A stretch of 64,000 nt of DNA, taken from Acanthornis magna. Taxonomy: Eukaryota > Chordata > Aves > Passeriformes > Acanthizidae. The translations under genes and the position numbers were made by a program. A model generated the notes under the pieces. That model saw only the letters and a program-made list of their open reading frames with translations. It made no database searches and was not told the origin of the DNA. The stretch covers positions 2,481,001 through 2,545,000 of the forward strand of contig JAWUZG010000056.1 of assembly GCA_036785705.1 (NCBI GenBank), read 5' to 3'. This document shows, one piece after another, positions 10,636-22,038 of this stretch. Position 1 is the stretch's first letter; the number at the start of each line of letters is the position of its first letter.

Positions 10636-11726
10636 TTAAAAACTCAGTTTTAGACATTATTCTCCTTAAATTAAGAAATTGTACACAATTTAGCTACTAC
10701 AAGTTCATCCCTGAGTCTTTAGTATTAGAAAATACTGCATTGAAGCACTGTAAGAGTGAGTATATATGAAAGAAACAGGCTACTGTTGTCTGGAAATGTT
10801 TACTTTGGGATGTTGTCACACTGTAAATGAAAAATCTGCACTTTCAAAATGGAAAATATGATTCACCTGTCATGTGCACGTTTATGGTTTTGGTTGTATC
10901 ACTGGTATCTTAACTTCTCCAGGAGGAACAGCCCACTGGGTTTAGTATTGTATGTGTAAAACTTAAATCTCAGTAATTAGCTTTCCATATTTCAGTGTAC
11001 ATTACTCCACTGGAAGAATGCCATCTCATTAAGTTAAAAGTGGCTTCTGATACAATGTTTTTGTTGCAGTTTCTCTTCCTGAAGACTCTTAGCATTCAGT
11101 TTTACACCACATTTAAACACAAAGGGGATGCTTGCTATGAATAATCCTGAGATCTTCCTTGAGACAAATTCCATTCTTAACACGAGCCACGCCCATCAGT
11201 AACCGAATCAAGGACTGTATGAGCAAACAGATGTGAGTTCAGTGATCAGTGAACTGAGAGCTTTGGCTGTCACTCTTTGGCTCTTGAATAAGATAATCAG
11301 TGTCCTTGCAAAAACTCACAAAAATTTGCCTTTTCCAATTTCCACTTCACTTGGAAAGAATAATTTGTGTTTCTTACTTTAATTTTGTGCTAGGTAATAG
11401 CTGTAGATACAAACTTGATGGACTAAAGTGGCAATATTTTTCTACAGATCCATGCAGTGAACCAGGCCTGGATTTTTAAGCTCTATCCTTAAGAGCTGGT
11501 ATTGTATAAATGCACTCTTAAGCTGTACCTATGAGCTCACCAAAGTTAGAAGGCTGAAGACATTTGAAAGTAAGCTGCCAAACAGAACTTTTAGAGAGCA
11601 TTGCACATGTGATTTTATTGCTGTTGTATGCACATGGCTATTAATCCACTTTGCTACAGGGGAAAAAATGTGGTACAGCCTTTACTTCTGTGCTATCACC
11701 TTTTTTCTAGAAAGCTCTGCTCAAGC

Positions 11727-11790
11727 AATAAATAAATGAGCTGTCTAGGTTGTATGTATTTAAGTTCTTGTTTAAAAAAAAAACAATAAA
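11727..11790 (+). terminator. VPS13C: Distal polyadenylation signal cluster
   Basis: Three AATAAA hexamers: 11727-11732, 11731-11736 (overlapping) and 11785-11790. The last is followed by a GT-rich stretch (aagtgtttgtgctatg, then aagtgttgttgg) from about 11801 to 11832, the usual layout of a strong cleavage site. This is the best candidate for the main VPS13C 3' end. Confidence 0.65.
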
Positions 11791-11810
11791 TTTTTATATG
11801 CAAGTGTTTG

Positions 11811-14800
11811 TGCTATGATTTTAAGTGTTGTTGGTTCCAAAGTGCATTGTCTGCTGTTGGTTTGCCTCGTGTCACTGACACTGTATGAAAACAGTCATTG
11901 GAATATGAAGGTACTGCAGGAGAGCTCAGCAGCTCTGGTATCTTGATTTCTGGCATTTAGGGGTAGTTGTATGTGTACTGCCTCTTAATTCATACCTGAA
12001 AATAGATGTCACTTTAGTCTACTTGGTGCATGTTCAGACAGTACCATGTGCCTCTTTTTAGGTGGAGAATTGGAGCTTAAAACAGTTCTGGAGGAACATT
12101 TCTGACTCCAGTCTTCAGCTTGTTTCAGTTATATACTTCCTCATTTCTTCTTAAACTGTCTGGCTTCAGTTGTAAACAGTAGATATTTTCTTTTCTTACT
12201 TTATATATGATTAAGTTCAATGAAGAAACTACCTCTTTAAAATAGTCTGAAGAAGCAGTAGTTTTTATTTTGAAATGCATATCTTTTCAGTTTGGGTTGC
12301 TAGCTGGATTTGAATTGGTAGGTGACCACCAACTGGAGTGATGGACAAACATCTTTAACCCCATGGATCAAGAGGACATGAGAGAGGAATTCATTTCTTG
12401 CTTAAATGAAGGAGGATGTTTGGGGATGAACAGGTTTCCAGTGCTTGTCCTATGCTTTGCTCAAGTGTTCCATTTCATTTTAGCATGTGTCCTTCTGTCT
12501 TTGCTTTTGTTGCTGTTGAGATCTTCCTAACCCTTTCCTGACAAGGAGCTTCTGAAAGGTTTTTGCTGTCTCAGTAATTTTTTACTGAATATGAAGATAG
12601 TAAAATTAGTGTTAATTAGAACTCGAAGCATTTAGGTCAGGCCTGGGCCCTTGCTTTGCTTCAGTTACTCCTTTGCTTTCTGGCTCATCATAGGTTTCTC
12701 CAGCTCTTCAAAAGCATTTTTTTGACAAGGTGTGGATGAATGTTTAGTCCTTGTGATTGTTTCTCAGCCTCTTGCTTCAGCTGTAGCCTCCTGAAACCCT
12801 TCTGAAGCTTCAGTCCTTTGTGCCCTGCCCTCCGTGCCCCTAGGTAATTAGCAGTACAGCCTTCCTCAGTGTACATCTGTGACCTAGTAACCATTTGAAA
12901 GGACAAGAGCAGAAAAATGATAATACAATCAAGCTGTTTCATTGAAAAACACGTTCATATGCTTTTGCTTACATTTTTAGAACCACTTAATTCTTTAAAA
13001 AAAGAGAGAATGACATGAGAACTTTTGTAATAGGTAATGGCTATTTGTGCTCCTTCACAGGATAGTGCTATCAGTTCCACTTAACTGAGAGCTTTCTTTA
13101 GGAAGCATTTTACTTAGTTAATTTTCCTTGAATTTCTGCCCAGTCTGGAGACAAACAAATATTCACATACTGAAACATCGTCTTTTGAAAATGCAGTCAG
13201 TTCCTTTACAAATTTCTTACATGAGTTTGGTCCATTTTGCTGTTATTTTCATTGGATTTTACTTAGACATTTTCCTCTTAAAATGATCCTATATTCATTG
13301 ACTACTGCCAGTCATTCTCCACAGAATTACAATAAGCCGACCACTTACAAGTGCTTAAGTGAAATTGTAAAAAATCAAATAGCATCTCACCATTTTTAAA
13401 ACCCCTCAGATTGTGGAATATCTATCCATCATTGCAGATATTTGCAACCTCAGTCCATGTGGTCCTGGACAAGACTCTCTGGCTTGCTGAGCCTGGACTG
13501 GGCAGGCTCAGGAGATGCCTTCCAAGCCCAGCTTTCCCCCCAAAACCAAAGAAAATCACCCAAGATATGAGGTTTTGTGTTTTCTATGATAAAGTACATG
13601 CATCAAAAAAACTTCATACCTCTCACCATCACATTTAAGAATTTTCTCAAAATTTGCAGAGCCTGGAAGATTGTTTGGTTTATTACAGGCACAGAATAGG
13701 GAATGGTTTAGTAGTAAGAGAATAAATAGTTTTGAAGGGGATAAATTGTGAAGTCGAAGGAGAGGATAAAATAAGTAATTCAGGCTTAACAATCAAGTAT
13801 CAGTGTTCTTATTTCATTGCTGGCAGTAAATAAGCTTTTGTTGTAGTGGAGTAACACAGAGATTACAGTAGGTATATCCTAATCTTGGGCTTTGGTTGGC
13901 AACTAGTATTTATATAAGGGTACCTTGGGTCACTCAGAATATTTAAAAATAAAAGGATTTAATTTTAGAAGTGTAAACTGACTTGTGAAACCTTTTGAAA
14001 CTAGCTAGCATCTGTTTGACAAAATAATTCTTTCAACAGCTTATAAGGTCGCATTTAGTCAAACCTGAGTGTGAAGACTTAATTTGGAGTAGATGCCAGT
14101 GGACTGGCCAGAGAAGTTTTAACATGAGAAACAAGTGGAGGGATTGGAGAATCAACATATACAACTTCAAATTTCATTGGAAAAATCAAAGCTTTAATCT
14201 GTTTATTAAGATTTCCTGGACAAAGGTATGCTTTGGAGGGAGAGGGCAGTTCCAGTTAAACATGTGATGCCATGTAGCAGGAGAGGGACAGATTGAAGTT
14301 GGGGGGAAAGTTATTTCACAACTAGATGTCTAATTAAAATTTGTTCCCGGTATATGAATATTTTGTAGTTTACTAATGATCCTAATGCAATTCCATCCCT
14401 TGGATTATGGATCTTATTTGCATAATCACTAAGTAACAGTGAGGCAAATACACAGATCTCCAGACTTTAGCATTTATTATCTCTGTGCTGCAATTTGCTT
14501 CTGTTTTGAATTTTTCTAGATATTTTTCATCAACTAAGGTGGTAGCTTAATCTAGTTACCTCAGTTGTCTGAGGGAGAAAAGCTGAAATATGAAAGGAGA
14601 TATAACTAAAAAGGGAAAAATTGATGTATTGAAAGGAACATGTGAATTTAAAACTTGATTCAGTTCACTGGATCCTCACCCTTCCTGTAAGTCAACAAGT
14701 CAACCTCCAGTTTGGCTACATTTTTTATTATTTATTATGAGATGAGATTGTTCATTGTCTGTCCTGATCTAGTCTTCAGATTGCATTGGGGCCAGGGGAA

Positions 14801-17630
14801 CAAGGGAGATGGGAGGAACCCCATAATATTGACATGGTAGGTTGGGAGTGAAGGAAGGTGAAAGCAGGGTAGTGATAAATCTATAAAATGGCTAAGACTT
14901 TAGAGGTAAAAACAAATTATTTAAAAAGCTGATTTGGTATCCTGCTACAAATTTCTTTTACATCAGTAACTGGGAAAATATCTAGTTATAAAGACAAACT
15001 GCAGTACTTGGAAACAGTAACTTTGTTAGATTTAACAGGGAAAAGACATTTTTGTTTGGATTTCAGTCAGAGAGGCAGAGCCTTTCCCAGATACTTGAGT
15101 GGAGTCAGCAGATGGAACACTGAAAAATGCTCTTTTGTTGCTAAAATGACAACACTCAGATTCCAGTGCTGGTCCTCTCTGTGCGTCCACGTTGTGTCCA
15201 GACTGCTGTTTATCAGAGGTAAGTACAGTAAAGATGTCCAATTCTACAAAATGCTTGTCCAAAACAGAGGTTTGAAAAACGGAAGCAGTTTCTGCACTAA
15301 ATAATGTAGAGAACTTCCAGGGGTTTGAAACATCTCCCCATCAGGTGTGACATACATTCCTCTCACATGTAATAAAAGCTTTATAGGTAAGTCACTCAGC
15401 TGTGCAGGTCTAGGCTCTGTACTGAGAAATGTGGCCCTGAATCTGCCCTTGGCTTGGTTGATGTATGCGAACTGGATTGTGCTTATAAAGCTTCCTCTTG
15501 TGTTCGTCATCTTCACCTCTGGCTGTGCTTTCCCTTTCCCTGCTGGGAAGAAATTTGCTGTTGGCTTTTCAAGATCTGTGATGTTAGACTAAGATGCTCA
15601 TAAGGAATCCAAAAAGACTTCTGCAACTGATCTCATACAATTGTTACAGGTTACTTATGAGTAAAAGCAGCACAAAGGTACATAATCAAGTAACAAGAGA
15701 AAATGCAAGTTTAGTATAATGAGAAACTTCGAACTGTTTAACAGCTAACTTTCTAGGACCTTCTTCACACTTTAACAGAGTGCACCAACCTTGAATAACT
15801 GATGCTGATAAACATCAAGAGTAGGCATTCTCTAAGTTGCTGTGGAATTAAAAAAATAAAACAGTATCTTACTTAAATCAACGTGGAGTTAATTGCAAAG
15901 ATGTTTTCAAGTTGGATTCACTGTAACACAGCAGAAATCTGTGTGGAATGACATAGATGAATTTGTCAAGGCTGCAGATGAAGGGATGATGCTGTAAGTT
16001 GTTGTTCCAGGAGTTACCCACAAGGTGGGGGAATGAACCTTTGTATTTTACTGCTGTTGTTTTATACCTTTCCTGCCTACCCTCCTCCTGCCTGGATACC
16101 ATACTTGTAAAATCACCTGCTTGATGTGGCCAGTGCAGAGCATGGAGCTGTAAATCAGAGCCTGTCAGAAACTTTTCAAGCCTTAAATCCAAACTTGGAG
16201 TTTTACAAGTGTTGAAAAATACATACCACAATGATCATCCACTTGTTATTTCTTATTTGTACACAGTGTAATAAATTATCTGATTTGGTGCAGATTTCCA
16301 TGGGTACAGATTTCTTTAGTGGGGAATGTTTTAGAGTAAAAGCTTTTCTGTGTGGTTTTTACTTAAGTGTTCATTCTGTTGATGGTATTGCTGATCTGGA
16401 GGTGGCTGTGTAACAGACAATGTCCTATTTTTCCTCTTTGTATCTCATAAATTCACTGAGATCTAAGGCAGCCCAAGAACCCATCAGAGAACTCTCTAAC
16501 GGGGTTGTGCACTTTGTGCTGTTCAGCTAAAGTTAATAAAAATCTAATTTTCTTAGTACTTTATGGTAGATATTGAACCTATTTCAAATATTTTAAAAAA
16601 TCTAAGAATAATACCTGCAAACAAAACAAAAAAACCCAGCAATATTGTTCTGTATTTGGGTCATGACGGCTGCTTCTTGCTTTAGAGCCTGCCGCTATAA
16701 GCTGCTGTTAAAGAGAACGAGTCCTCCCTCAGCTTGTGTGGTTCAGTTGTAGGAGCCATCCTCACACCTCTGAGCTTCCAGGGCTCAGAGAATCGTGGAT
16801 GTTCCTTTGCAGCATGCAAGAATTGAAGATACATAAGCCCATTTGCTCTTTTTGTGTCTGTATTGTTTGTTGCAAGTCTTTCTTTCTCTGTTAGGATCCT
16901 TTCCAGTTCCTTCTTTCTAAAGATTCTCTCCCTAGTTCTTTGCAAAGTAAGGCTTCCTAAATGTTTAATAATTTGGCTGGATCTTTTTAATGGCAAAAAA
17001 AAATATTTAATGAGAGAAAGTATTTCTGGAAGGGCATATGGGAGAAAAGACAGTTTTGATCGTAGGGGAATCACACATTTTAAACCAGGGTATTTCTAGT
17101 ATTGTCAGGCCAAGAGTGCTTTCTGTGCTGGATTCTGAGGGCTGCTCAGATCCTTCTGCCCTTGCTCACAATTTCCTAACCTTGTAGCATTTAGGGCTTG
17201 CAGGCAAGGGCTGAGAAGTGAGGAGAAGGCAGGAAAGAGGGAGATGAGGCACTTGGAACAAGATTGCTGCCTTATTCCTTCCCTAGACTCTGCCTAGCTG
17301 CTCTCATCCTAACCAGAATGAGAAACACCTTGTGACTTTGTGTTCCATCTAATGTATCCTAATGAGTAGACTGTGTTTTAGTCCCCAGTTTGGCCTTTTT
17401 TTTATTAATGGAATTCTTCTGGGCATTGTGTCTGGGTTAACATCTGTATTTTCCTGGGAAAGCTTTAAGGCTTCCATCGGCACAATGGCAAACTGAGCCG
17501 GCTGTGGTAGCACTGACACACTTGAGATAAGGAGTTACAAATTCTGGATGGCCTCTCATTGCCTTCTAATAACTTCTGTGGCACATGCCTGACTAATTTA
17601 GGCACTTGAAGGATTTAGGAGCTTAGAACA
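11811..17630. other. Intergenic, no gene seen
   Basis: AT-rich unique sequence. The longest open frame is 130 codons (minus strand, 16682-17074); it has no recognisable domain and no splice or promoter context. A perfect octamer ATTTGCAT lies at 14416-14423 in an AT-rich block. No repeats of note. Confidence 0.7.
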
Positions 17631-17693
17631 AAGGAAGAATGGAGAATGAAAGAAATGAATGAAGAATGAATGAAGAATGAAAGAACATGAATA
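17631..17693. repeat. GAAT/GAAA-rich low-complexity tract
   Basis: Irregular repeats of gaatgaa, gaaatgaat and gaagaatgaa over about 60 bases, purine-rich on the + strand. Simple repeat of no clear function. Confidence 0.8.
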
Positions 17694-20600
17694 GGCCAAG
17701 AGACTTGAGAATCATGTTCTGACTCCAGTACTTGCTCTCTGTGATCTGTACTCACAAAGTTTAAAACCCTAATATAACCTAGATGTAATAAACATTTATA
17801 TTTGACTCATAAAAGTCAAAGTATATTTGACTCAAAAGTTCTTTAATACTTTGCCTTAGATAGAGGTTACACTTTTTTTGGTCATAGATAAAAGTCGATG
17901 GAGGAATTCTTGAAGTTTGCTCTGTAGATGTATTATATGTTCTACCTCTAGCTCTAGCTCTTATGCTGGCTCCTTCATTGCAAAAACTGGAAATGCCGAA
18001 GAATTAATAGATGTTTATAAAGTCAAGTAGTATGCAAAAGATGGAGAGTTTCATTTGAACTAGGCTTTTAATTGAAAAGTGACAGCTTTCCGCAGTGTTT
18101 CCATTTTTGTTGTCACTGAAGAATTGAGTACTAGGAAAGAAATTAAAACGAGATATTCAGCTGGAAGCTGAAATAGTCTGATTTTGAAGTGTTACAGTGT
18201 TGTCTGATACCGGTTTTGGAGGCTTTATTTCTTCTGTACTTTTCTGTGAGCTGAGGCCTGTGACCTGCTCCTGGGGCAGATGGATAATGCTCCCATTGGC
18301 AGAGTGGAGTCAATGACATGCCCCAAAACCAGAGGCAGGAAGCAAAGAAGGGAGTGTGAAATTCCAGCAGAAAGGCTGTTGGCAGGCAGGCGGTTGATTA
18401 ATCCACCAGCAGATACACAAGTGTGTGGCGTTTTCAAAGGCCTCTGCCAGATGAGCAACAAGTAGGCAGTTAAACCTCCAAGTCCTTCCAGTGACATTAG
18501 TCAAACAGATGCCAGTGTGCAGTAAATAGGCCATGATTTAGGATCCGGTCACCAGTGTACCTAGTGAAGATAAATTGATACAAAAGCTTTGCAGGACGGA
18601 GTCCACAAAAAGGTGTGAGCATACCTATGCACTTGGGATCAGGGCAGCTATCCCCTGGCTTTCCGAGGGGTGTTGGGAAGAAAGACATCTTAACATTTCA
18701 AGTTTATAAATATACAAAGAAAATGGTGTGAGAGCACAGCAGGTATCTGAACTGGGGCCACCTGAATTTCTAGCAGTTCAGTCAAGAGACTTATTGTGCG
18801 TTTTCTGTGGAACCTGAAATAGATTCAGTTGGTGAGATACAAAGCAATACAGGGCAGAAGAATAGCATTGTCCTTGCAACACAGGTGAATGCTTTTCCTA
18901 CCAACTTTCCTTGAGAAAACATGCTTCTCTTTAAGCATCCAGGTGGAGATCGTGGCATAAGTGTTTGCCTGCACAATATATTATTCAGCTGTTCCACTGG
19001 GCCTATTCTGTTACGGGTGATAAAGGCTTGGGGAAAACCTCTTATAATTAAGACAATTACAAACCCCGTTTTTAGCATTTATTCTGGACTAAAATGGGGA
19101 GGGGGGAAGCACAATATAGTCTGACATTTCTTTCATAAACTTACAGTAAATGTTGTAAGGGTGGATCATAGGGGAAATGACTTCTGTATTGAAACTTGTG
19201 AATACTAAAAGATTTGAGTGAGTGATGAAGGTGGCCTGTGCTAGTGAGTCCTAATTTGTGTGGTGTGTATTAGAATATAGTGATGATGTTAGAATATGAA
19301 ATTAAGAGAGTTTTATGTCTTTTACAATCCTGTCAGCTTGTAGAAGCTAAGTGACATACAAGATGAGGTAGCTGAAACCTCCAAAGAAGTTGTGACAAGA
19401 ATAGTGTATTGTGGAGCAGAAAAACCATTTTGAGCTTAGAACACAGGAATGCCGTGAGAGTAGCAGACTTCTGCAACAAGACATATGGAAGGTATCTTAG
19501 CCACTTGATAAGCAATGCTGTATCCACTGATCAAAATAATTTGAAGTTTCCTTTCCCAGGTGGTTCACTGAGGCATTTGCTTTTCACTGAGAAAGGCAGA
19601 GCTGGGGATGACAGTGCTACTTTGGGGTTGGTGTGCAGTTGCTGGTGCTGACTTTGAGGGTGTCTTGCAGCAGAGTTTTTATGTGCTTTTTGAAGCTTCA
19701 CCCTTAAACACTCTGGTTTCCCATCTGGCAAGTAGAATTCAATGCTTTTGTAACTGACTGGTATTTGATGTTTGAAATTGTCAAGTAATCAAATGTAATT
19801 AATGTAAATACTGTTAACTCCAGTTAAATCTCTGTTCAAGTGATTCTGTGCATTGACAGTGCAAGTATGTCAGTAACAAGGTATGATAGATGTTTGTCGG
19901 TCCTTTGATATTTTATAAGCATCAGAAAATATTAATCCCTTTACACACGTTCATTTTGGCTGATGCTTGTTAACTAAAGCATGCCAAATATATCTGTCTC
20001 TTTGTACACCTTGCCCCTCACTTCTGTAACAATTAGTTAGATTTCCTGTGGGGCACTTTAAAATACAATAATAATTGCTGCACAATATTTTAATTAAAAA
20101 ACATTCACTGAAATCTTAACAATAGCTGAATTATGTCAAACTTGACTTAACTTTTAAGAAATAGGCTTAAAGACAAAGTGATCCTTTGCTATCCAGACCT
20201 CCTACTCACTGCTTGATCAGATCTAGTTCCCTATTACAGCAGCACACAGAAATTGGAATTGTGTTTAGAAATGTGTTCAATCCTAGTAGAAACAAAAATT
20301 TAAAACTTAATAATTTCTTTATAAGGTGATTGAATGTATTGAGCCAAACCTCTCAGGGATGGCACAAAAATTAAACACACTGGCTTGTTAGCCTTCCAAA
20401 TAACGTTATGCAAAAAAGTTTAAGAAAGCGTGTTCTTGTTCAATTTTCATAAATGATATCTTTTGTAAATATTTTCTTAATGAGAGGAAAAGCAGATTAG
20501 TTACAAGGGTAAGTATGTTGACACATATTGATTTGAAGAAGAGTTGTTTGGATTCAGTTAAAAAGTGAAATCAAAACAAGAGACTTCTCTGCCTCTTCCC

Positions 20601-21936
20601 TCAATGAAGAACAGTGACACGTCGATCAGAGCACCAGCCTCCCACATTCCAGGTAACTGTATGCTGATGAAACTTTGCTTTCTTTGATTGTATCATGAAG
20701 CCTTCAAAACTTAGTGGGTTTGTCCCAATGGATGCTGTAGGAAAATGTGAAAAAGGTATTACTGGAACAGGAAATTAGATTTTTTTCATAGCTGTGAATC
20801 TAAGCTGGATTTTAGATTCAACCTGCTCCTCTTACATTTTTCTATTAAGCCTTAGGAAATAAATTGTCTGCTGAGTGTATCAGTCTTTGCATGATACTGT
20901 GGAATGGAGAACATGAGACAATGCTGAATTCTCCTCAAGATACCAGTATTCTAGAGAGGCTGGAGCTATATTTCTCCTGTGTGGGTGTTTGAGCATTTGA
21001 ATTGGCCATCTGTAGGGACAGCAAACTGCTTAAACTTTGTTTTCTTCTTTGTGAGATATTTCTGTAACAGTCTGAGAATTAAACCAGGGTTCTGATCTGC
21101 AGAGAAAATGGAGATGGCTAGCCATTCCTTTTTAGAAAAGATATAATGCTTATCTGGAGAATTTTCCTAAGAACTTTAGAGGCATAGTAAATAAAAACAG
21201 TGAATATTTTTAGGCTATGTTTAAAATCAGAACTCTACATTTTGTGCATTTGGAAGTCTACATTGAGATAGTTAAAATCATAGCTCTATGATAATAAGTA
21301 AATACCTCCAAAGATTTTTCACAATGTTTAAAAAAACCTTAAACTTTAAACTCCAGAAATTAGCGATGGTTGTTTTACTTGTTTCCATCTTCATTATTGT
21401 CAATGCTGAACCAGTGAGCACTGTTTATAATACCTCCAATCTGATTCAACTTGCTGAAGTTCACTTTCTCTAAGGCATTTATTTCATATGTACTATAAGA
21501 AAATTGGTTTTTGCTCTAATTATGCATAGATTTCCCCAGACTTATTTTTGGTTCACAGTGAAGCTCACAACATTTCTTCTGTGTAGAGTTTCTACAGATA
21601 TGTGTTCATTAGTGAGCCATCATGAGGTGTAAAAGCTCCATGGCTTGCCTGGCCACTGCTTGACTTAAGTTCAAAAGTTTTCATGAAAAACCCTCAATTA
21701 CAGAGCTTTCTACTTGTGACAGTTCCTTATCTATCTCAATTTTCTTTCTTTCCAAAGAGACAATGATTTAAGATTTACTCTAAATATAATGTAAATGATC
21801 GATGGTACCTGACAGTTGCCATTGTTTGTCCAAACAGAATATTATGTGCAGGAAAGTCTGAACAATCAGTCCTGGCTTCAGTTCTGCTTTGGGCTGAAGC
21901 TAGTTTTGTACCCAGTGTCTATTTTCCTCTTGACCA
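17694..21936. other. Intergenic, no gene seen
   Basis: Unique AT-rich sequence. Apart from the duplicated TGACTCA element at 17797-17834, nothing stands out. Open frames are all under 100 codons. The block 20030-20160 is especially rich in TAAT/ATTA motifs. Confidence 0.7.
17797..17834 (+). promoter_or_regulatory. Tandemly duplicated AP-1 (TGACTCA) element
   Basis: The 13-mer TATATTTGACTCA occurs exactly at 17797-17809 and 17822-17834, offset 25 bp. Each copy holds a perfect TGACTCA AP-1 core (17803-17809 and 17828-17834), and similarity continues for several bases (tAAAAGT / AAAAGT). The duplication is seen directly; binding is inference. Confidence 0.4.
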
Positions 21937-22038
21937 CCTAGAAAGGAGTTTCTCCTAGAAAGGTGTTTCTCCTACAAAGGTGCTTCTCCTAGAAAGATGT
22001 TTCTCCTAGAAAGGTGTTTCTCCGAGAAAGGTGTTTCT
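21937..22038 (+). repeat. 17-bp minisatellite, six copies
   Basis: Six consecutive units of consensus CCTAGAAAGGTGTTTCT start at 21937, 21954, 21971, 21988, 22005 and 22022. Each differs from the consensus by no more than two bases and there is no length variation. The array ends at CGCTGCTG. Near-identical units with fixed length suggest recent expansion and possible copy-number polymorphism. Confidence 0.95.

Larger units (their letters stand above)
10250..11810 (+). other. VPS13C: VPS13C 3' UTR (end estimated)
   Basis: Follows the stop codon and contains no open frame continuing the protein. It is AT-rich with AATAAA signals near 10630 and again at 11727-11736 and 11785-11790. The end is estimated from the last signal plus the GT-rich stretch that begins near 11801. 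No miRNA site was assigned. Confidence 0.65.
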
